Of a DNA stretch of 64,000 nucleotides, positions 1-7,434 are shown one piece after another (the stretch's first letter is position 1; the number at the start of each line of letters is the position of its first letter). A program made the translations under genes and the position numbers. The notes under the pieces were generated by a model that saw only the letters and a program-made list of their open reading frames with translations, had not been told where the DNA came from and ran no database searches. This DNA is from Bog-756 sp050011635 (GTDB lineage: Bacteria; Actinomycetota; Acidimicrobiia; Acidimicrobiales; RAAP-2), in the NCBI GenBank assembly GCA_050011635.1, contig JBEKIU010000002.1, forward strand, positions 6,251 to 70,250, in the 5' to 3' direction.

Positions 1-438
1 GTGGCCGCCGGTCTCGCCGAACACGCCGTTGTTGAGCATGATGCAGGTGACGTTCTCGCCGCGTGCGGCCGTGTGGAGCACCTCCTGGAGGCCCTCGCTG
101 ACCATGTCACCGTCGCCCTGCACGGTGAGCACGATGGTGTCCGGTTTCGCCCGTTTCACCCCGGTGGCCAGCGACGGCGCCCTCCCGTGCAGGGCCTGGA
201 GCACCTCCACGTCGAGGTTGTTGGAGAACGCGGTGTAGCAGCCGATGCCGAAGACGGCCACCGCCCGGCGGGTCAGGCCGAGCTCGGCCACCGCCTCCAT
301 GGCACTGCGCATGGCGATGGGTTCCCCGCATCCGGGGCAGAGGTGGTGGGTGCCGACGTCGATGAGATCGGGGACGAAATCGTCGACCATGCGCACGGGT
401 ACCGCCGGGGCCTGATCGGTGGGCACGAACTCGGTCAT
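1..438 (-). CDS. 2-oxoacid:ferredoxin oxidoreductase, beta subunit (partial)
   Basis: TPP-binding subunit of a four-subunit ketoacid:ferredoxin oxidoreductase, which oxidatively decarboxylates 2-oxoacids to acyl-CoA and reduces ferredoxin in the cytoplasm. The first 146 residues are visible; the gene runs off the left edge. Seen: CPGCGEP at residues 34-40 and the TPP/Mg signature GDGD at 108-111 followed by NNGVFGETGG at 136-145. The ATG at 438 overlaps the alpha-subunit stop (ATGA), so translation is probably coupled. The substrate (pyruvate, 2-oxoglutarate or branched-chain) cannot be decided from this fragment. Confidence 0.9.
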   Translation of the reverse strand, partial: MTEFVPTDQAPAVPVRMVDDFVPDLIDVGTHHLCPGCGEPIAMRSAMEAVAELGLTRRAVAVFGIGCYTAFSNNLDVEVLQALHGRAPSLATGVKRAKPDTIVLTVQGDGDMVSEGLQEVLHTAARGENVTCIMLNNGVFGETGGH

Positions 439-1529
439 CGCCGCACGATTTCTTCGATCCGGCCCCTGAGCACGCTGACATCGAGATCCGGAGCGATGCC
501 GAATCCCGAACTGTCCAGGCTCAGCCCGCCGATGAAATGGACCGGGGCGGCGCCGAGCACGGCCAGCCGCACGTCGTCGATCATCTGTCCCTGGTTGTTC
601 TCGTAGACGGCCACCGCCCGGGCGCCCCGCACGGCATCGGCGATGATCCGGGTGGGGAACGGGAAGAGCGTGATGGGCCGAACGCACCCGACGGCGATGC
701 CCTCGGCCCGGAGCTGACGAACCGCGGCCTTCACGTACCGGCCCGGTGTGCCGAACGCCACCACCACCACCTCGGCATCGTCGGTCTGGGTCAGCTCGGC
801 CTGCGGCTCGACCTGGCGCACCATGTCGACGGTGGCCTGGGCGCAGGACGCGTAGTGGACCGACAGGTCGTAGCCCACGTCGTCGCGCTGCTTGGCGGTC
901 CCGAGGAAGGAGACCAGCTTGGCGTGGCCGGAGCCGCCCGACGAGCCGTCGAGGGCCCAGTCGGGGACGGCACGGGCCACCCCGGCGGGTATGGTCACCG
1001 ACTGGGCGGTGTGGGCGAGGTAGTAGTCCCCCATGACGACGACCGGGTTGCGCCACCGCTCGGCGAGGTCGAAGGCGAGGCCAACCAGCGCCACCGCTTC
1101 GCCCGCATCGGCTGGGGCGAGCACGATGTGGCGGTAGTCCCCGTGGCCACCACCCCGGGTGGCCTGGTAGTAGTCACCCTGGGCCCGGGCCATGTCCAGG
1201 ACGACCAGGGGCAGGCGGGCCAGGGTGATCTCGGCCAGTGACTCCTGCATGAGGGAGAGGCCCTGGCCCGTCGAACCGGTCGCCGCCGGGGTGCCGGTGG
1301 CAGCGGCCCCCCAGGCCATGCCGACGGCTTCGAGCTCGCTCTCCGCGTTCATGCACACCCCGCCGACGCCGGGGAGGATCCGGGCCATGTGCTCGAGGAC
1401 CTCGGTGAAGGGGGTCATCGGGTAACCGGCGAAGAACCGGCACCCGGCTGCGACCATGGCCCGGGCGATGGCCTCGCTCCCCTGGAGGAGCTGGCGCGGC
1501 TCCGAGGGTGCCGCGGCAACGTCGGTCAT
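435..1529 (-). CDS. 2-oxoacid:ferredoxin oxidoreductase, alpha subunit
   Basis: Pyrimidine-binding catalytic subunit (364 aa) that pairs with the beta subunit to hold TPP. Seen: N-terminal LLQGSEAIARAMVAAGCRFF and AGYPMTPFTE, then NAESELEAVGMAWGAAATG, the usual alpha-subunit opening. The ATG at 1529 is preferred over longer in-frame extensions because it overlaps the upstream ferredoxin stop by four bases and matches the family N-terminus. The gene lacks a fused gamma domain, consistent with a separate gamma gene in the same operon. Chain length is normal for the four-subunit type. Confidence 0.92.
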   Translation of the reverse strand: MTDVAAAPSEPRQLLQGSEAIARAMVAAGCRFFAGYPMTPFTEVLEHMARILPGVGGVCMNAESELEAVGMAWGAAATGTPAATGSTGQGLSLMQESLAEITLARLPLVVLDMARAQGDYYQATRGGGHGDYRHIVLAPADAGEAVALVGLAFDLAERWRNPVVVMGDYYLAHTAQSVTIPAGVARAVPDWALDGSSGGSGHAKLVSFLGTAKQRDDVGYDLSVHYASCAQATVDMVRQVEPQAELTQTDDAEVVVVAFGTPGRYVKAAVRQLRAEGIAVGCVRPITLFPFPTRIIADAVRGARAVAVYENNQGQMIDDVRLAVLGAAPVHFIGGLSLDSSGFGIAPDLDVSVLRGRIEEIVRR

Positions 1530-1780
1530 CGGGGCAGCTCGATCGGTGTGTCGTACTTGTAGACCTGGAACACGAAATCGGGACAGATCTGCGAGCAGGC
1601 CTTGCATCCCGTGCAGCCCGGTCGGAGCTGCGGGTACCGGTAGCCGCGGGCGTTCACCTCGAGATCGGTCATGACCAGGACACCGGGCGGGCAGGCCCCG
1701 ATGCAGAGATCGCAACCTTTACAGGCGTCGACGTCGATGACCAGGGTGCCGCGGGTCGTGACGGTGCGGGACTCATCCAT
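1526..1780 (-). CDS. 2-oxoacid:ferredoxin oxidoreductase, delta (ferredoxin) subunit
   Basis: Small 84-aa ferredoxin subunit carrying two 4Fe-4S clusters that pass electrons from the TPP site to external ferredoxin. Seen: two cluster motifs, CKGCDLCIGACPPG (from about residue 20) and CTGCKACSQICPDF (from about residue 56). The ATG at 1780 shares a base with the gamma-subunit stop, and its own stop overlaps the alpha start (ATGA), so the four genes are tightly coupled in the order gamma-delta-alpha-beta. The C-terminal FQVYKYDTP is typical of this subunit. Confidence 0.93.
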   Translation of the reverse strand: MDESRTVTTRGTLVIDVDACKGCDLCIGACPPGVLVMTDLEVNARGYRYPQLRPGCTGCKACSQICPDFVFQVYKYDTPIELPR

Positions 1781-2361
1781 CAGCCGGCGGTCACCCGTTC
1801 GGGCCAGGCCGGCACGGACCCGGGCTCCACCGAGGCGAAGCCGGCCTCGAGGGCCTGCTCGTTGAGCGCGGCATGCCGGGCCCGGTAGGCCGGGAGCGAT
1901 TCGCTCGAGGCGCGGAGCAGCGAGGGCAGCGAGACCAGTCCGGTCAACGCCGCGTGGGCCCCGATCATGACCATCGAGGCGGCCATGATGTGGCCCGCCT
2001 CCACGGCCAGGGCTGACGCGGGGACCTCGACCACCTTGCACCCGGGTCCGACACGCGCCCCGGACACCACGGTGCTGTTGACGAGGAGCACGCTGCCCGG
2101 CCGCAGGCAGCCCAACGCGTGGTCGGCGTGCTCGTGGTGCATGAGGATGACCGACCAGGCGGTCCCGACGGTCGGGGGGGTCTCGACCGGGCGGTCGGCG
2201 ATCACCACGGTCGACTCGGTGGGCCCGCCCCGCATCATCCCGCCGTAGCTCCCGAAGACCTGGACTTCACGGTTCTCCTCCACCGCGGCGCGGGCCACGA
2301 CGGCCGCGGCCAGCTGGATCCCCTGGCCCCCGATCCCCGTCACGATCAGCTCGCGTTCCAT
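1780..2361 (-). CDS. 2-oxoacid:ferredoxin oxidoreductase, gamma subunit
   Basis: Gamma subunit (193 aa) of the ketoacid:ferredoxin oxidoreductase, first gene of the four-subunit block. Seen: N-terminal GIGGQGIQLAA and SYGGMMRGGPTES, both characteristic of the POR/KOR gamma domain. It starts 44 bp after the upstream AMP-ligase stop. A TAGGAT box and a 13-bp palindrome (2384-2396) lie in that gap, so it may have its own promoter as well as read-through from the ligase. Confidence 0.9.
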   Translation of the reverse strand: MERELIVTGIGGQGIQLAAAVVARAAVEENREVQVFGSYGGMMRGGPTESTVVIADRPVETPPTVGTAWSVILMHHEHADHALGCLRPGSVLLVNSTVVSGARVGPGCKVVEVPASALAVEAGHIMAASMVMIGAHAALTGLVSLPSLLRASSESLPAYRARHAALNEQALEAGFASVEPGSVPAWPERVTAG

Positions 2362-2383
2362 GAAACAGTGATCCTATGAACCA

Positions 2384-2396
2384 AGAACGGTGTTCT
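2384..2396. promoter_or_regulatory. Palindrome AGAAC-N3-GTTCT upstream of the KOR operon
   Basis: Perfect 5-bp arms around a 3-bp spacer, in the 44-bp gap between the ligase and KOR gamma. On the minus strand it is followed by TAGGATCACTG, a -10-like box just before the gamma start. A closely related element (AACAGTGATCYTA plus AGAAC) lies in front of the ligase at 3895. Probable operator, perhaps for the TetR at 3960; inferred from position and symmetry only. Confidence 0.4.
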
Positions 2397-2405
2397 GCAA
2401 GCGGA

Positions 2406-3866
2406 TCACCCGCCCCGCAGTCGCTCGGCCAGCGCGCCGCGTCGGACCTGGCCGGTGGCGGGGGTCCGGGGCAGCGAGTCCACCACCTCCACCCGGCGGG
2501 GATGCTTGAAGGGGGCCAGCCGTCCGGCGCAGAGCTCCCGGAGTGAGGCGAGGGTCGGAGTGGGCGCGTCGGGGACGGTCACGATGACCGCGCACACCAT
2601 CTCGCCCCACGTCGGGTCGGGGAGGCCGAGGACGGCCACCTCGCGGACGCCCGGGTGCCCGGCGAGCACGGCCTCGACCTCGGCGGGCACGACCGATTCG
2701 CCACCGGTCCGGACCAGATCGCCGGTCCGGCCCATGATGCGGAGGAACCCGTCGTCGTCCTCCCGGGCGAGATCGCCTGTCCGGTACCAGCCGTCGACCA
2801 GGCACGCCGACGTGGCGTCCGGATCGTCGAGGTACCCGTCGAACAGGAGTGCGCCAGAGACTGAGAGCTCCCCGTCCGGGCTGACGCGGATCTTGACGCC
2901 GGGGGCCGGGGGCCCGCAGCTCCCCGGCTTCCGACGGATGTCGGCGTGGTCGAGGCAGGCGACGCTCCCAGCCTCGGTCGACCCGTAGAAGACGCGGAGG
3001 TGGGCCTGGGGCACGGTGCGCTCGATGGCCATGAGGAAGTCGACACCGGTCTCCGACGTGCCGGTGTCGGCGAACCGGATCGACGAGAGCGGGTGTCCGG
3101 CCGACGAGTCGAGGTGGTCGATGATCCGCTGCCAGATGGCCGGGACGCAGTTGATGCGTGTCGCATGATGGCGGGCGACCGCCTCGCAGATCTCCTCGGC
3201 TCCCGTCGAGTCGAGGAGGATCACGGCGTCGCGGGCCTGCCACTGCTGGAGGGCGATGGTCCATGCCCCCATGTGGAAGAGCGGGTACGGGCAGACCATG
3301 GCTCCCCGGGGCTCGAGAAGTGCTCCGGGGTGGGTTCGGAGATAGTTGGTGGCGTGCGACAGCACGGCACCCTTGGGGCTGCCGGTGCTCCCGCTGGTGA
3401 AGAAGGCGACATGCGGATCGGTGCCCGAGAGGTCGTCGACGTCGACCGGGGCGGTGTCCCGCCCGTCGGCCAGAGCCCCCAGGTCGTCGAGGGTGGTGCT
3501 GGTCGGGGCCCCCGGGGGCACCGCACGTCCGCCGTCGGTGACCAGGAGGTGCGGGTGGCACCCGGAGACGATCTCTGCGGCCTCGTCCGGGCCGAGGAGT
3601 CCGTTGACCGGGATGAAGAGCGCGCCCAGCTTGCTGAGTGCGGCGAACAGCGGAACGGAATCGAGCTCGGTCCCCGACCACAGGACCACCCGAGATCCTC
3701 GGCCGATCCCCATCGACCCCAGCACGCCGACCAGCTGGTTGGACCTCGCCTCGAGCGCGCCGAAGGTGAGCGTCCGATCGCCGGAGACAGCTGCCACCCG
3801 ATGGGGGACGGCGCGCGCCGCGTTGGCGAAGACCTCGCCTATCAACAGGTCGTCGGTTCCCGGCAT
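2406..3866 (-). CDS. AMP-dependent acyl-CoA synthetase/ligase family protein (atypical)
   Basis: ANL-superfamily protein (486 aa) that would activate a carboxylic acid with ATP and CoA. Seen: phosphate loop FFTSGSTGSPKGAV, YGSTEAGS, GWYRTGDLAREDDDGFL with a hinge Asp, and a C-terminal domain ending PFKHPRRVEVVDSLPRTPA. In the final motif the usual TGK reads TGQ (codon CAG), so the conserved adenylation lysine is missing. The start at 3866 (MPGTDD) has a GAGGG ribosome site. It lies in front of the KOR genes and divergent from a TetR, suggesting one acyl-CoA/2-oxoacid catabolic unit. Substrate unknown; activity is uncertain because of the substitution. Confidence 0.85.
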   Translation of the reverse strand: MPGTDDLLIGEVFANAARAVPHRVAAVSGDRTLTFGALEARSNQLVGVLGSMGIGRGSRVVLWSGTELDSVPLFAALSKLGALFIPVNGLLGPDEAAEIVSGCHPHLLVTDGGRAVPPGAPTSTTLDDLGALADGRDTAPVDVDDLSGTDPHVAFFTSGSTGSPKGAVLSHATNYLRTHPGALLEPRGAMVCPYPLFHMGAWTIALQQWQARDAVILLDSTGAEEICEAVARHHATRINCVPAIWQRIIDHLDSSAGHPLSSIRFADTGTSETGVDFLMAIERTVPQAHLRVFYGSTEAGSVACLDHADIRRKPGSCGPPAPGVKIRVSPDGELSVSGALLFDGYLDDPDATSACLVDGWYRTGDLAREDDDGFLRIMGRTGDLVRTGGESVVPAEVEAVLAGHPGVREVAVLGLPDPTWGEMVCAVIVTVPDAPTPTLASLRELCAGRLAPFKHPRRVEVVDSLPRTPATGQVRRGALAERLRGG

Positions 3867-3894
3867 GTCGCGCCCTCGCTGGTCTTGCTGGTGA

Positions 3895-3907
3895 AGAACA
3901 GTGATCT
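3895..3907. promoter_or_regulatory. Imperfect AGAAC-N3-GATCT palindrome in the ligase/TetR divergent promoter
   Basis: Lies in the 93-bp gap between the divergent ligase (start 3866) and TetR (start 3960). Arms match at 4 of 5 positions (5 of 6 if extended). On the minus strand the overlapping TAAGATCACTG resembles the TAGGATCACTG before the KOR operon, so it may combine a -10 box with an operator. Candidate site for the adjacent TetR. Confidence 0.35.
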
Positions 3908-3959
3908 TAGAGTGGGTGAACGCCGTGCTGGGTGGTCCACCCCGAAAACGAGGAACACG

Positions 3960-4616
3960 ATGTCGCGTATGACCGAGACCTTGGCCAGACAGGCAGTCGA
4001 ACGCACCACGATCGACCGGCAGACCGAGTACGCCCGGGAGATGCAGCGGATCGTGGAGGCGACCTACGACTTCATCGAACGGACCGGAAGTCTCGAACCG
4101 TCGGTGCGCGACATCCTCGGTCACTGCGGTCTTTCGACGCAGGGCTTCTACCGGTACTTCCGCTCCAAGGACGAGCTCATGTTGGTCCTGCTCGATGACG
4201 GCCGGCGGCAGCTGGTCGACTACCTGGTCCTGCGCATGGAGGCGGCCGACTCGACCACGGCCAAGATCCGGGCCTGGATCGAAGGGGTCCTGGCTCAGGC
4301 CTCGAACGCCCGGGCCGCGGCGCGCACCCGGCCGTTTGCGGCCAATGAGGCCCGGCTGTCGGAGCTGTTCCCCGAGGAGCAGCGCGAGTCGATCGACCTG
4401 TTGGTGGGTCTCCTGGTCGAGCCCCTCGCCGCGGTGACTCCCCGGACATCGTCGGTCACCGAGGCCCGCGACGATGCCGAGGCCATCTACCGTCTGGTCT
4501 TCGGGGTCCTCCACGCTCATCTGATCCTGCGAACCCGGCCTTCGGCATCGGAGGTGGACCATGTGGTGCGCTTCTGTCTCCGGGGGGCGGGACTGACCGG
4601 GGAGGGCGCACGATGA
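3960..4616 (+). CDS. TetR/AcrR family transcriptional regulator
   Basis: One-component repressor (218 aa) with an N-terminal DNA-binding helix-turn-helix and a ligand-sensing C-terminal domain. Seen: the HTH with LSTQGFYRYFRSKDEL at about residues 59-74, the typical TetR recognition-helix region. The start at 3960 follows a short AGGA ribosome site; in-frame sequence upstream is only the shadow of the divergent ligase. Divergent from the ligase-KOR operon, so probably its regulator. Overlaps the downstream cupin by four bases. Confidence 0.88.
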   Translation: MSRMTETLARQAVERTTIDRQTEYAREMQRIVEATYDFIERTGSLEPSVRDILGHCGLSTQGFYRYFRSKDELMLVLLDDGRRQLVDYLVLRMEAADSTTAKIRAWIEGVLAQASNARAAARTRPFAANEARLSELFPEEQRESIDLLVGLLVEPLAAVTPRTSSVTEARDDAEAIYRLVFGVLHAHLILRTRPSASEVDHVVRFCLRGAGLTGEGAR

Positions 4617-4930
4617 CCGATCGGTCGATGGGCGACGTCGGGACCAGACTGCTCCACGAGGACGACCGGGTGCGTGTCTGGGAGGTGCGTCTGGCCCCGG
4701 GGCAAGAGGGCGACATCCATCGGCACCGGCTCGATCACCTGCTCGTCCAGGTGGCGGGGGACCGCATCGCGGTGGTTCCCGAGGAGGACTCCGAAGGGCC
4801 GTTCCGCGAGTACTTCGAGGCCGACGTCGTGCCGGGGGCCGTGGTGCCGGTCCGGCGTGGGGGAGTCGAGCGGGCCCGCAATGTCGGCGCCGAGGAGTAC
4901 CTCGAGGTCGTCGTCGAGCTCAAGCACTGA
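4613..4930 (+). CDS. Small cupin-domain protein
   Basis: Single-domain beta-barrel protein (105 aa). Seen: WEVRLAPGQEGDIHRHRLDH with closely spaced histidines (cupin motif 1) and VVPVRRGGVERARNVGAEEY (motif-2-like). It overlaps the TetR stop (ATGA), so the two are co-translated. Such cupins may bind metal and a small ligand or detoxify an intermediate; no specific reaction can be assigned. Followed by a probable terminator at 5064-5092. Confidence 0.75.
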   Translation: MTDRSMGDVGTRLLHEDDRVRVWEVRLAPGQEGDIHRHRLDHLLVQVAGDRIAVVPEEDSEGPFREYFEADVVPGAVVPVRRGGVERARNVGAEEYLEVVVELKH

Positions 4931-5063
4931 CCCGTCCGGGAGCTGGACCTCCCAGGCGTCGGGACGGCCGGGCAGAGGCCCCCCGGACGCAAGGCCAGGC
5001 CCGGAGCAAGGTGGCGGAACCCGGCTCGACGGACCTGACCTGACCACTGTCGGCACGTGCCGG

Positions 5064-5092
5064 TCCGAACTTGAGCAATTCTTCGGATTTTT
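5064..5092 (+). terminator. Probable rho-independent terminator after TetR-cupin
   Basis: Arms TCCGAA (5064-5069) and TTCGGA (5082-5087) with a 12-nt loop, followed directly by TTTTT. It lies between convergent genes; the T-tract fits termination of the plus-strand TetR-cupin transcript. A 12-bp CGGCACGTGCCG palindrome sits just upstream. Confidence 0.55.
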
Positions 5093-5135
5093 CTCAGAAC
5101 GGGGAAAACTCCAGGTCAGCACGCCGAACTTCGGG

Positions 5136-6167
5136 TCACAGGGAGCCCCGCCGGAGCACGCGGGGTCGGGAGAAGGCGGCCATCCCCTCCTCGCCCATCT
5201 CCAGACCCAGGCCCGATTCCCGCCACCCGCCCATCGGGGCCAGATGGTCCATGGCCCCGATGCCGTGGGCGTTGGTCCATACCGTGCCGGCCGAGAGCCG
5301 TTGTGCCACCGAGTCGGCCAGGTCGAGGTCACGGCTCCATACCGAGGCGCACAGACCGAACCGGGTGTCGTTGGCTGCCTCGACAGCGTCGTCGATCCGC
5401 TCGTACGGGAGAAGCGGGAGCGCCGGCGCGAACTGCTCCTCCCTGACGATGCCCGCACCGGGGTCGGGCGCCACGACGAGGGCGGGGGACACCGTCCACC
5501 CCGATCCCGGGCCCACCACCGATGCCGGTCGGACGACGACCCCCCCGACACCGGCGGCGTCGACGATGAGGGCCTCGACCCGGTCCCGAGCGGCCTCGGT
5601 GTGCACCGGTCCCATGGTCACCGCCTCCTCGAGACCGTCGCCGACGACGGCGAGCGACAGGCGGTCGGCCAGGGCGTCGCGCCACTCCGGCAGCCGCTCC
5701 GCCGGCAGATACAGCCGCTTGATGGCCATGCACACCTGTCCCGAAGTGGTGAAGGCGGCCTCGAGGAGGCGGTCGGCCAGAGCCTCGGTGGGGTCGAGGT
5801 CGGGGGCGATGATGGCCGGATCGTTGCCGCCGAGCTCGAGGACCGCGGGGCGAAAGTGCTGCGCGCAGGCCGCCAGAACCGACCGTCCGGCGGCGGCCCC
5901 GCCGGTGAAGGTGACCATGTCGATCCCCGGGTGGGCCACGAGCGCGGCAGCGAACCCCGGGGTCGGGCCGTTGAGGGAGTTGAGCACGCCCGGGGGGAGG
6001 CCGGCGGCGATGGCGGCGGCCAGTTCCAGCACCGCGCCGGGGCAGGTCGGAGGCGTCTTGACCACCACCGTGTTTCCGGCCAGCAACGCCGGGATGATCT
6101 TGTTGCCCATGACGGCTGCGGGCCAATTGAAGGGAAGGATGGCCGCCACGACGCCATGTGGAACCTC
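5136..6167 (-). pseudogene. Aldehyde dehydrogenase, N-terminally truncated
   Basis: About 340 residues of an NAD(P)-dependent aldehyde dehydrogenase. Seen in order: ILPFNWP, NTVVVKTPP, VTFTGGAAAGR, VLELGGNDP (catalytic Glu), GQVCMAIKR (catalytic Cys), REEQFAPALPL and the C-terminal APMGGWRESGLG. Homology begins abruptly at EVPHGVVAAI, overlapping the stop of the upstream gene by two bases. The first 120-130 residues of a normal ALDH (about 480 aa) are absent in every frame. The only in-frame start near the junction is GTG 6149. Either a deletion joined it to the upstream gene, or a coupled short product is made. Catalytic residues remain, but loss of part of the NAD-binding and oligomerisation region makes a pseudogene likely. 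Confidence 0.7.
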
Positions 6168-7434
6168 AGCCGTGGCCTCCCTCGTCCTGCTGGGCGGCCC
6201 GCAATTTCTTCGCCATCGACTGCAACAGCTTCCAGCCGATGGCACCGTTCTCCTGGACGAGCGGGCGGAACTCCCAGTAGGTGAGTCCGTAGCAGACGAG
6301 CTCGCTCGAGGCGGTGACGGTCGCCGCACGCGGTCCGTCATCGATCAGCGCGATCTCGCCGAAGTAGTCACCCCGCTGCAGGGTCACCTGCTCCACGCCG
6401 CGGATGGTGACTCTCGCCTCCCCGGAGTCGATCAGGAAGAATGCGGCACCCCCCGAGCCTTCCATGACGACCGTTTCACCTTCGGAGAATCGGCGCTCCT
6501 TCAGCAGGCGTGCGATCTGGTCGAATTCCTTTCGGTCGAGCTCGGCGAAGAGCGGAACCAGTTGGAGGGTCTCGACGGGATCGCCGGCCACCTGGGCGGT
6601 CTCCGGGGCTGCTTCGGGTGACCGCCCTGTCGTGACCGCCCGGCACTGGAGCAGGTAGAGCGTGTCGTCGGCGAATGCCCATTCGATGTCGCGTCCGGGT
6701 CCGTAGACCTGCTCGCAACGCGCTGCCAGCCGGCTCAACTGCTCGAGCCGGCCGTCGTCGAGGCAGAGTTGCTCGACCAGGTGAGACGGGACCTCCTCCT
6801 CGACGGTTCCCCCGGTGGCCAAGGAGTGCACGGCGATGGTCTTGCGCCCAGGCTTGCGCTCGAGCACCTCACCGGAGCGGTCGATCCGGAAGTGGTCCGG
6901 GATGACGAGGCCGGCGACCACGGCCTCGCCCAGGCCCCAGCTGGCTTCGATGACCCGCTCGTCCGCTCCGGTCACCGGATTCTCGGTGAACATCACCCCG
7001 GCGACGTCCGGATCCAACAGGGTCTGGACGACCACTCCGATACTGGGCCGGGTGAAGAGACCGACTCGTTGCCGGTAGGTGATGGCCGAGTCCGAGTTCG
7101 CCGACCACCAGATGTCCCGCAGGGCCGACGGCAGCTCCTTTGCCGACGGGACGTTCAGCAGCGTGAGGTGCTGTCCGGCGAAGCTGGCCTCTGCCCCATC
7201 CTCGTCGACGGCGGACGAGCGGACGGCCAGCGGCACCTCCAGGCCCCGGACCGCCTTGGCCACCCTGGCGATGGCCCGGTCCTCCCCGGCGGCCACGGCC
7301 TCGACGACGGGGCCCGACAGTGCGACGCCGGGCGGGACATGAAGACCGTTCCGCTCGGCATCGCCGAGCCCGACTGCCTTCGAACCGAAGATCGCCGTCT
7401 CGTGCGCCTTGGCCAGCGGGACGACGTCTTTCAC
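6166..7434 (-). CDS. PEP/pyruvate-binding ATP-grasp protein fused to a cyclic-nucleotide-binding domain
   Basis: Protein of 422 aa. Residues about 1-285 are the ATP-grasp half of PEP synthase: VPLAVRSSAVDEDGAEASFAGQH, GVMFTENPVTGADERVIEAS, WGLGEAVVAG and LYLLQCRAVTT. Residues about 295-415 are a CRP-type cNMP-binding domain: FFLIDSGEARVTIRG, RGDYFGEIALIDDGPRAATV. It lacks the phosphohistidine domain, which sits on the upstream gene; the two overlap as GTGA (7431-7434). This matches the split layout of phenylphosphate synthase (Thauera: His subunit, ATP subunit, small CBS subunit), with the cNMP domain in the regulatory role. A split PEP/pyruvate kinase is the alternative. Confidence 0.78.
   Translation of the reverse strand: MKDVVPLAKAHETAIFGSKAVGLGDAERNGLHVPPGVALSGPVVEAVAAGEDRAIARVAKAVRGLEVPLAVRSSAVDEDGAEASFAGQHLTLLNVPSAKELPSALRDIWWSANSDSAITYRQRVGLFTRPSIGVVVQTLLDPDVAGVMFTENPVTGADERVIEASWGLGEAVVAGLVIPDHFRIDRSGEVLERKPGRKTIAVHSLATGGTVEEEVPSHLVEQLCLDDGRLEQLSRLAARCEQVYGPGRDIEWAFADDTLYLLQCRAVTTGRSPEAAPETAQVAGDPVETLQLVPLFAELDRKEFDQIARLLKERRFSEGETVVMEGSGGAAFFLIDSGEARVTIRGVEQVTLQRGDYFGEIALIDDGPRAATVTASSELVCYGLTYWEFRPLVQENGAIGWKLLQSMAKKLRAAQQDEGGHG

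Noticed and set aside
2946..3959. Long plus-strand open frame continuous with the TetR gene
   Set aside because: Antisense shadow of the AMP ligase; TetR homology and the ribosome site begin at 3960.
5071..6621. 516-codon plus-strand frame
   Set aside because: Antisense of the aldehyde dehydrogenase and cNMP regions, with Arg/Ser/Pro-rich composition typical of GC-rich shadows.
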